DNA of 64,000 nucleotides from Pseudarthrobacter sp. NS4 (GTDB lineage Bacteria > Actinomycetota > Actinomycetes > Actinomycetales > Micrococcaceae). The first letter of the stretch is position 1. The number at the start of each line of letters is the position of its first letter. The position numbers were made by a program, and so were the translations under genes. Where the stretch lies: assembly GCF_024758005.1 (NCBI RefSeq), contig NZ_CP103288.1:3410001-3474000 (forward strand), given 5' to 3'. The notes beneath the pieces are model-generated. The model was not told the origin of the DNA. It did no database searches and worked only from the letters and a program-made list of their open reading frames with translations. Shown piece by piece: positions 58,105-64,000 of the stretch.

Positions 58105-58425
58105 CTAGCTGCGGGCGTTGGGATCCTTGGCGTCATTGCTGATGGCGATGTGCGGGTTCGCGTCCAGCAGCGAATCCTCAGCGTGGGCGTCCTGCACTTC
58201 ACCGGCCGAACGGAGGGGCTTGGCCTTGCCGGAGAACCGGTGATGCAGGGCAGCCGCGGCCTCGTCCCGCTGCTTCTGGAAGAAGAGGTAGCTGACTGCG
58301 AAGGCGATGAGCGCAGCACAGATGACGGCCATGAGAACGCCCAACTGAAGGAGCGTGAAGAGCACGAATAACGGCGCGAAAAGCGCCAGTCGGATCAGGG
58401 AATATTTCAAAAAGGCCACATTCAA
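58105..58425 (-). CDS. DUF4229 family membrane protein
   Basis: A 106-aa protein with two membrane helices (YSLIRLALFAPLFVLFTLL and LMAVICAALIAFAVSYLFF) followed by RDEAAAALHHR and an acidic soluble tail. This is the DUF4229 layout. The function is unknown; in many actinobacteria it sits near men genes, as here. Convergent to menA, 12 bp apart. Confidence 0.85.
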   Translation of the reverse strand: MNVAFLKYSLIRLALFAPLFVLFTLLQLGVLMAVICAALIAFAVSYLFFQKQRDEAAAALHHRFSGKAKPLRSAGEVQDAHAEDSLLDANPHIAISNDAKDPNARS

Positions 58426-58481
58426 GTTTAGCCGCCTCCCGCCCGAGGTACCGCGGGCCTCCTAACGATAGACTTAATGAC

Positions 58482-58880
58482 ATGCTCCTCCGTGTGGCTT
58501 TGGCCGTGGCAGTCCTCGTCATCTTTGTGTATGGCCTCGTGGACGTGATCCGGACTGACGGCCGTCAGACGCGCGGGATCTCCAAACCCGCGTGGATCGT
58601 GGTCATGATCGTCCTGCCTGTACTGGGCGCCATTCTCTGGCTGCTCATTGGGCGGCCACGCGACACGTCCCCGCAGCAGCAGAGCTACCGCCACCCCACA
58701 GCTCCCGACGATGATCCGGACTTCCTCCGCAACCTTGAGGTCCGCCGCCGTAACGAGGCCGAGGCCGCCCGCCTGAAGAAACTCAAGGACGACCTGGCTG
58801 CCAAGCCAAAGGACCAGGACGACGGTGGTGGCAAAGACAAGCATGACACTGACGAGCACGACACCGACGGACTGAAGTAG
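58482..58880 (+). CDS. PLD nuclease N-terminal (PLDc_N) domain membrane protein
   Basis: A 132-aa protein: two membrane helices (LRVALAVAVLVIFVYGLVDVI; WIVVMIVLPVLGAILWLLIG) ending with the conserved GRPRD, then a charged coiled-coil-like stretch (LEVRRRNEAEAARLKKLKDDL) and a DH-rich tail. PLDc_N domains are membrane anchors; no phospholipase domain is present. Function unknown. Confidence 0.85.
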   Translation: MLLRVALAVAVLVIFVYGLVDVIRTDGRQTRGISKPAWIVVMIVLPVLGAILWLLIGRPRDTSPQQQSYRHPTAPDDDPDFLRNLEVRRRNEAEAARLKKLKDDLAAKPKDQDDGGGKDKHDTDEHDTDGLK

Positions 58881-58883
58881 GAC

Positions 58884-58930
58884 CGGCAGCAGACCGGCGC
58901 CCTTAGCTGGGTTCCAGCCGGCGTCTGCCG
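58884..58930. terminator. Hairpin between the PLDc_N gene and the dynamin-like operon
   Basis: CGGCAG-C-AGACCGGC on the left pairs with GCCGGCGTCTGCCG on the right with small bulges. It ends one base before the stop of the convergent dynamin-like gene and could serve both. Confidence 0.6.
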
Positions 58931-60427
58931 TTACACGGGCTGGCGTTGGCGCCCGCGGGCCGAAAATTCGGCCAGCAGACCCTCACAGCTGCGAATGACA
59001 ACCCGGCAGGCATCAAGTGCTGAGCGGTCGGTCAACGGGTTTTCAGCCACCGCCCGCCACCTAAGCAGATAGCGGCGGGCTTCGTCGGCCAGTTCGTCGA
59101 GGGTGGCGCCCTGGTCCATCCCCAACCGCACGTGGGAAGCAGCGCCCCAGCCTCCAACCAGGCCCTCGGCCTCCATGCCCAGCTCAGGGCTGAGCGGCAC
59201 GCCTGCGGTCCGGAGCATAGCCAGCAGCCGCAGTTCCCGGAATTCATGCGCGTTGGCATGCAACCGCTCCAGGGTTGCAGCCAGATGTCCGGTCCCCGGG
59301 CGGGGCGATGTGCGCAGCAGTGACTCCACACCCACAAGGGCCGTCCGTGCCTTCAGCACCTCAGCGCGTGCCTGGAACTGTCGGCCAAGCAGGTCCAGCA
59401 ACGAATCCAGGCCACTGCGCCTGACGAGCTCGTGTGCCAGCGGCGTAGGTTCATCGAATCCATTCGGAATCAGGACTACCGCCAGCCGGATGCCGAACAG
59501 CCCGTACCTTGCGAGCAGGGAGCTCCTGGTCCCGGACGTCAACCCTTCCGGAATGGTTGACCGGAGGAACCTGTCTGCGGAGAGCAGCATCTTTTCGCGG
59601 TCAGCACGGTTCAGGCCGGCCAGCAGTTGGAGTGCCGCAAAGTCCTGCTGGCGCATCGTCCGGGCGCTCTGGGCAAGGAGGCCTGCAACCGGGACGACTC
59701 CCAAAGCCAGCTTCCGCAGGCCTTGGTCCCTACGGTACCTTTCCGCAATTTCCCCTGCCGAAAGCAGCGAATCAATGCGGCCGGCACCCATCTCATCGGC
59801 CCTGGACAGCACCGCGATTGCGTTGACTGTGCCCGATTGGCCCGCTTCCGTATCCCGGAAGGATTCGAGGAACCGCATGTCTGATGCGTGCATGTGGCGC
59901 ATCAGGTAGATGATGGCATCCGCTTCCGACGGAGTATCCGCCGGAGCCAGGAAGCTGTGGGACCGGGCAGATACGTCTTCGGAGAGCGAGGCGAGGCCGG
60001 GGGTGTCGATCAGGGTCATGTTCCGCAGGGTTGGCGACGGCCACTCCACGTCCAGCCTGTCGACGTCCCCGGCCTGTGTATCACCCAGCACGAACACAAG
60101 GCGTCCATCCACGCGCTTCAGCGGCAAAGACCGGGGACTGCCGTGCGTGGGGTACAGGGTGATGCGGGGAGTTTGCCCGTGCCGGTACCACGTCACTATC
60201 CGGGTGCATTCCCCCGTGTCCGTGGGCGCTATCTCTTCGCCGATAATGGCGTTCAGAAGCGTGGACTTGCCGGCTTTCACCATGCCGGCGACGGCAACCC
60301 GCAGCGGCTCCGCAAGCCTGCGGGCAAAACCCTGGAGCACAGCGGTAATTGCGGGATCATCGTCATAGGCTTTCAATGCCTCCTGAACCAGGGCGGCGAC
60401 CCCGGCGACGGTTGTACTGCCAGTCAT
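58931..60427 (-). CDS. Dynamin-like GTPase, IniC-like
   Basis: A 498-aa large GTPase. G1 is AGMVKAGKSTLLNAI (GKS about residues 53-55); the switch region has TGECTRIVTWYRHG; G3 is LIDTPGLASLSE (141-144); G4 is LSRADEMG (208-211). The rest is predicted helical with no clear membrane segment, so membrane contact, if any, may come from its partner. It overlaps the upstream dynamin-like gene by ATGA, typical of paired bacterial dynamin-like proteins that work as hetero-assemblies. By position and size it corresponds to mycobacterial IniC; assignment by layout, not alignment. Confidence 0.85.
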   Translation of the reverse strand: MTGSTTVAGVAALVQEALKAYDDDPAITAVLQGFARRLAEPLRVAVAGMVKAGKSTLLNAIIGEEIAPTDTGECTRIVTWYRHGQTPRITLYPTHGSPRSLPLKRVDGRLVFVLGDTQAGDVDRLDVEWPSPTLRNMTLIDTPGLASLSEDVSARSHSFLAPADTPSEADAIIYLMRHMHASDMRFLESFRDTEAGQSGTVNAIAVLSRADEMGAGRIDSLLSAGEIAERYRRDQGLRKLALGVVPVAGLLAQSARTMRQQDFAALQLLAGLNRADREKMLLSADRFLRSTIPEGLTSGTRSSLLARYGLFGIRLAVVLIPNGFDEPTPLAHELVRRSGLDSLLDLLGRQFQARAEVLKARTALVGVESLLRTSPRPGTGHLAATLERLHANAHEFRELRLLAMLRTAGVPLSPELGMEAEGLVGGWGAASHVRLGMDQGATLDELADEARRYLLRWRAVAENPLTDRSALDACRVVIRSCEGLLAEFSARGRQRQPV

Positions 60428-62310
60428 TGTGCTCCCGCAGACTTCAATCCATCGACATCCCGGACCTCCACAGAGACAGCCTCTGCTGCCCGGCGAAGTG
60501 CGTCCACTTTCCTGAGTTCCGCTTTGATGTTAGAAATGCGGGCGTCCCTTTCCAGTGCATAGATCGTGGCAGCTTTTTGGGCTGCCGCCACTGAATCGGT
60601 CAGCGACCGGTGGTGCTCGTCCGCTATCTCGGTGAAGTGATCCCGGATGGCGCGCTGGACGAGCCGCAGCCGGTCTTTCAGTTGCTTGCCAACCTGGAAG
60701 GTTACGTCGTCGAGCTGCCGCCTGATCAGGGCCTTGGCTTCGTTTTGCCGGCGCTTGAGCCGCGCTTCCTGGTCCTCCCGGTAGGCCTTGCGTCCGAGCA
60801 GAAGGCCTGCGCTTAGGGAGAGTGGGTTGATCAGTGCCATGCCGAAGATGCTGGTCAGGAGCCCGAACATGAGCACGCCGCCGTAAGACCCGCGCATGCC
60901 GATCAGCACTTTTTGCACAGGGTTAAGGTGTCCATCGTCCATGTCCGGCATGACATCCACCGGGTCCAGGACGTCACCGGAATCGGAGACGCGCATCTCG
61001 GGCAGCGTAACGTCCTCCGCGGCGAAGTGTTCAGCCACCTGGGCAGCCAACTCCTGCGCACGCTCGCTGGTTAAGACGAAGGTGTCGGAAATGGCGGCGG
61101 CAGCGCGTTCCTCCAGCCACTTGGAAAACTCCACCCAGATGGGTCCCGGGTCCCCCTGGTCAATGGCGGTCTCAGCTTCCCGCTGGATCCGGCGAAGGCG
61201 GTCCCGAAGGTCGTATTCCATATCGGCGATAAGGTCGCTGATACCGTCGTTGAGCGTAATTTGCCAGCGGGCGGAGCGTTTCCGGAGGTCGTCAGCCTCA
61301 GACTTCGCCAACTCCAGTCGCGCAATCATCCGAGGGGTGTCCTGGGGATTTTCGAGTGCCTGGACCTCGGATTGCAGGGACAGGCGAAGATGTTCAGTGA
61401 CCGAGAGCAGGTCCTGGCTGACGGACCGGCGTTGAAGGCGCTGCGCCTTCCCCAAGATTTCGGTGCGAAGGTGGGTAATCAGCTCGGGGAAGCCGGATTC
61501 CGCGTTCAACTCACTGTCCTGCAGGCGTGCTGCCTCAAGGCGGAGGTCGGAGGACACGGGAAACAGCGGAATATCGGGGGCAAGGTTAGCCAAGTGGCCG
61601 CGATCCGTCTCTTCCACCCGCCGCCAGTCCGGGTAGAGGTCTGTCTTGGACAGGACTGCAAAAACGTTGGGGGTGATCCGCATGGCTTGGCTGAGGAAGC
61701 GCAGTTCCGGTGCCGTGTACTCCTGCGAGGCGTCCGAAACCAGGAGCATTGCATCCGCTGTGGGCAACGCGGTGAGCGTGGTCAGGGTGTGCGAAGACCC
61801 CATGCCCCCCACGCCCGGTGAATCTATGACGGTGAGACCGCCGGCCAGGATCCTGCGTGGCAGGGATACCTCTGCAGCAATGAGCTTCTTGTTGTTGCCC
61901 GGATTCCCCTGTTCGGAAACATAGGCGGGAAGATCGCCAATAGGGATTGGCTGGCGTTCAACAGTACCTTCGTCACTGCCGTCCCCGTCTGCTTTGGAGA
62001 CCAGTATCGCGGCGGAGGCCGGATCCCCATAGCGGACAACCGTGGGGACGGAGGTGGCGATGTCGTCGTCAACGGGGCAGACGGGTGCAGTGACCAAGGC
62101 ATTGATCAGCTTGCTTTTACCTTGCTTGAATTCACCCACCACGATGACCCGGACGCTGGGATCCTTGAGCCTCCCCAGAGTCTGGTTCAGGCGTTTGCGG
62201 AGATCCGCACGCTCCCCGGTGCCCACCAGTTGGAGGCCGTGATCCACCAGTCCGATCAGATGCCCGGCCGTCACCGAAGTTGTCGGTTTTGCCGGTTCTG
62301 CTTCTGCCAC
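60424..62310 (-). CDS. Dynamin-like GTPase with membrane segment, IniA-like
   Basis: A 628-aa large GTPase. G1 is VVGEFKQGKSKLINAL (residues 59-66); G2 region DDDIATSVPTVVRYG; G3 VIDSPGVGG (163-166); G4 LSKTDLYPDW (221-224). Long helical stalk (about 290-430), then two close hydrophobic helices (about 477-506; GVLMFGLLTSIFGMALINPLS) that resemble a membrane-inserting paddle, then a second charged helical stretch. This is the layout of IniA, which remodels and can fuse or cut membranes in mycobacteria. GTG start with AGGAC upstream. It follows the IniB-like gene by 56 bp. Confidence 0.88.
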   Translation of the reverse strand: MAEAEPAKPTTSVTAGHLIGLVDHGLQLVGTGERADLRKRLNQTLGRLKDPSVRVIVVGEFKQGKSKLINALVTAPVCPVDDDIATSVPTVVRYGDPASAAILVSKADGDGSDEGTVERQPIPIGDLPAYVSEQGNPGNNKKLIAAEVSLPRRILAGGLTVIDSPGVGGMGSSHTLTTLTALPTADAMLLVSDASQEYTAPELRFLSQAMRITPNVFAVLSKTDLYPDWRRVEETDRGHLANLAPDIPLFPVSSDLRLEAARLQDSELNAESGFPELITHLRTEILGKAQRLQRRSVSQDLLSVTEHLRLSLQSEVQALENPQDTPRMIARLELAKSEADDLRKRSARWQITLNDGISDLIADMEYDLRDRLRRIQREAETAIDQGDPGPIWVEFSKWLEERAAAAISDTFVLTSERAQELAAQVAEHFAAEDVTLPEMRVSDSGDVLDPVDVMPDMDDGHLNPVQKVLIGMRGSYGGVLMFGLLTSIFGMALINPLSLSAGLLLGRKAYREDQEARLKRRQNEAKALIRRQLDDVTFQVGKQLKDRLRLVQRAIRDHFTEIADEHHRSLTDSVAAAQKAATIYALERDARISNIKAELRKVDALRRAAEAVSVEVRDVDGLKSAGAQ

Positions 62311-62366
62311 AGCGTGTCCTTAGCGTGGGTCTCCTGCCGTAAGGTTACAACCTCCAGAGCCGGCCG

Positions 62367-63173
62367 TTAGAGATCAATCACCGAGTGGTCCTCTTCCTCG
62401 AAGTCACCGCCCGTATCCGTGTCATCGATTACGGGGTGGTCGTCTGCGGTGAACTCAAGCTGGCTGTCCGTAACCATATCCTCGTTGTAGGCCACCTGCG
62501 GCTCGTCGGTGGTGTGTCCGGCATTTTCCAGATCGGCATTGACACTGGCATCCGTGGTTTCGTCCTCAGTGAAGGAATCGACGATGGAGTTCTCCCAGTT
62601 GTTCACATCACCCAAATCGTTCAGGCCGGCATTGATGCGGGCATCAGTGCCGAAGGCGTCCTCAAGCCAGACATTGCCCATGTTCATATCGCTGTCGGAA
62701 GCACCGGCACGATCGCTCGAGGCAACCACTGAGTAGTTATCGAACCATTGCTCCACGTCGCCATCCGCCCAGATGTTCTGGCTCGCGGACTGGTCGGTGA
62801 TGGTGCTGGGGTCGTAGGCGGTGGAGGGGTAAGAGTAGTTGTTCACTACGTGCTGGAGCTGTTGGACCGCGTGGCCATGATCGTCGTGGCCGTGTCCGCC
62901 GCTGCCTGGAAACGGGCTCCAGGCGCCCCCGACGTGGCCGTTGCTGGAGTCACCGCCGCCCGTGCTGTAGTCCCGGTCGAAGCGGGCGGCGTTGATGGTG
63001 ACTGGTGCGTAATCCAGGACAACGGGCATCGCGGCGTCCACGTCCGCGGAGGAGACCTCACCCAGGCCGTGTTCCTCTAAAACGCCTTCCGGATCATTCA
63101 GGAAATCCTGCGCCGCCTGGCGGTCAGCAAAGAGGTTCATCAGGAACTGGACGACATCCTTTGCAACTGTCAT
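62367..63173 (-). CDS. IniB N-terminal domain protein, acidic
   Basis: A 268-aa protein. Residues 1-50 (DVVQFLMNLFADRQAAQDFLNDPEGVLEEHGL, then SADVDAAMPVVL) match the IniB N-terminal domain pattern. The rest differs from the glycine-rich mycobacterial IniB: a His cluster (His94, 96, 99, 101 in GGHGHDDHGH), then about 150 residues very rich in Asp/Glu/Asn, ending with two DHxVID motifs (245-250, 262-267). No signal peptide or membrane helix. AGGACC precedes the ATG. It heads the dynamin-like operon, downstream of the LuxR-type regulator gene. Confidence 0.8.
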   Translation of the reverse strand: MTVAKDVVQFLMNLFADRQAAQDFLNDPEGVLEEHGLGEVSSADVDAAMPVVLDYAPVTINAARFDRDYSTGGGDSSNGHVGGAWSPFPGSGGHGHDDHGHAVQQLQHVVNNYSYPSTAYDPSTITDQSASQNIWADGDVEQWFDNYSVVASSDRAGASDSDMNMGNVWLEDAFGTDARINAGLNDLGDVNNWENSIVDSFTEDETTDASVNADLENAGHTTDEPQVAYNEDMVTDSQLEFTADDHPVIDDTDTGGDFEEEDHSVIDL

Positions 63174-63215
63174 ATGTTGGTCCTCACATCTTCTCGGTGT
63201 TGCGGTTCGCAGGGG

Positions 63216-64000
63216 TTAGTCTTGGCGCGGATTATCGGAGTTCAGGGCAAGGCGCAGCTTCGCCAGCAGGTCCGAGCGGTTTTCCGCTCCCAGCCGGCGC
63301 CGCATCCGGGCAATATGATGCTCGGCGGTCCGGGGGGAAATATAGATGGCTTCGCCAATTTCCCGGTAGGTCTTGCCGTCGAGTACAAGCCTGGCGACTT
63401 CCTTTTCCCGCTCACTCAGCCCCGAGGTATCCGGCTGCATGCCGTCACCTGTCTCAGCGGTGTGGGCATTACGGGACTCGGATGTTACGGACGTGCCGGG
63501 GTTCGCGGAGCCTCCTTGCGGATGGAGGTCCCGGGCGCAGGACAGCAGGCGCACCATGTCCTTGCGTTCATCTGCCTTGGCGGCGGCGTGCCCGGCAAGC
63601 CTGGCTCCTTCCCAGGGCATTCCCACCCTGCCGAGGCCGCGTGCCGCCGTCTCTACGTCGGCAGGATGAAACCTCTCGGCCAGCACGGTAACCCATGCCC
63701 TGCCGGCGGCGGCGAATACGGCCGCGAGGTGGCTTTGTCCTGCGTCCCGGGCCAGCGCCGCCGCATGGGGTGCCAGAGCGCCGGGGCTTTCGTTCAGCAG
63801 GGCCGCCTGCACGGCCGACCAGTGGAACGGTACAGCCCACAAGGGTGGATCTCCCAGCCTCTCCAGCAGGGTCCACACCTCATTAAGATAAATGTTTATC
63901 CTGTGGCTCTCCCTAAGGCGCGCTGCCGCGATCATCAGTTCACCCCACGGCAGGAGGCTGTACAAATCCACCGCCGTGTGAAGTGTCGCTTCACGTGCCC
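63216..64000 (-). CDS. LuxR-family regulator, C-terminal part (cut by window end), IniR-like position
   Basis: The frame is still open at base 64000, so the N-terminus lies outside. Visible: a helical, Ala/Leu-rich region of tetratricopeptide-like character (SAVQAALLNESPGALAPHAAALARD), a variable linker, and the LuxR helix-turn-helix (GLSEREKEVARLVLDGKTYREIGEAIYISPRTAEHHIARMRRRLG). The helical array before the HTH suggests a large regulator with an upstream ATPase part. It ends 42 bp before the IniB-like gene on the same strand, and is probably its activator. Confidence 0.85.
   Translation of the reverse strand, partial: AREATLHTAVDLYSLLPWGELMIAAARLRESHRINIYLNEVWTLLERLGDPPLWAVPFHWSAVQAALLNESPGALAPHAAALARDAGQSHLAAVFAAAGRAWVTVLAERFHPADVETAARGLGRVGMPWEGARLAGHAAAKADERKDMVRLLSCARDLHPQGGSANPGTSVTSESRNAHTAETGDGMQPDTSGLSEREKEVARLVLDGKTYREIGEAIYISPRTAEHHIARMRRRLGAENRSDLLAKLRLALNSDNPRQD

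Overview
The window is high-GC actinobacterial chromosome. It carries actinobacterial families (LCP wall ligases, DUF222-HNH nuclease, DUF4229, DUF6480, IniB-type protein), menaquinone synthesis and many GTG/TTG starts. Gene content fits a soil Micrococcaceae member (Arthrobacter/Pseudarthrobacter type); this is judged from content, not from a search. No rRNA, tRNA or CRISPR array is seen.

Layout. 0-13 kb: housekeeping and stress genes (LCP proteins, PhoD phosphatase, NAD(P)HX repair, Hsp20, oligopeptidase, SQR-like flavoprotein). 11.9-15.7 kb: acetate kinase and phosphate acetyltransferase. 16-23.5 kb: phenylacetate block (paaI, paaK, TetR regulator, paaZ, second thioesterase) with an HtrA-like protease inside it. 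23.5-27.8 kb: a wall-anchored serine protease coupled to a tyrosine phosphatase, then a rearranged SGNH-hydrolase/GNAT junction. 27.8-38.7 kb: an accessory island with IS5, IS3 and IS110 elements, a secreted GH25-like protein, a subtilase with near-identical 150-bp repeats, a decayed helicase-associated gene and a DUF222-HNH nuclease. 38.9-41.8 kb: a translationally coupled thiolase, enoyl-CoA hydratase and 3-hydroxyacyl-CoA dehydrogenase operon. 42-50.7 kb: CsbD, a DinB2-like polymerase, an amino-acid permease, the nirBD operon and an ABC-F ATPase. 50.9-53.5 kb: an Mn/Zn-type ABC importer. 55-58 kb: menB-menE-menA. 58.9-64 kb: two dynamin-like GTPases, an IniB-like protein and a LuxR-type regulator that runs off the window.

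How the genes connect. Four similar palindromes precede paaI, the tetR gene, the paaZ/thioesterase pair and the thiolase operon, so one TetR regulator probably controls phenylacetate genes on both sides of the island. A second palindrome type (AATASTAAGC-nn-GCTT...) precedes the DUF2945/flavoprotein pair, the HtrA-like protease and csbD, which suggests a small stress regulon. The last 5 kb has the gene order expected of the mycobacterial iniR-iniB-iniA-iniC locus and is the best candidate for an under-described system here.
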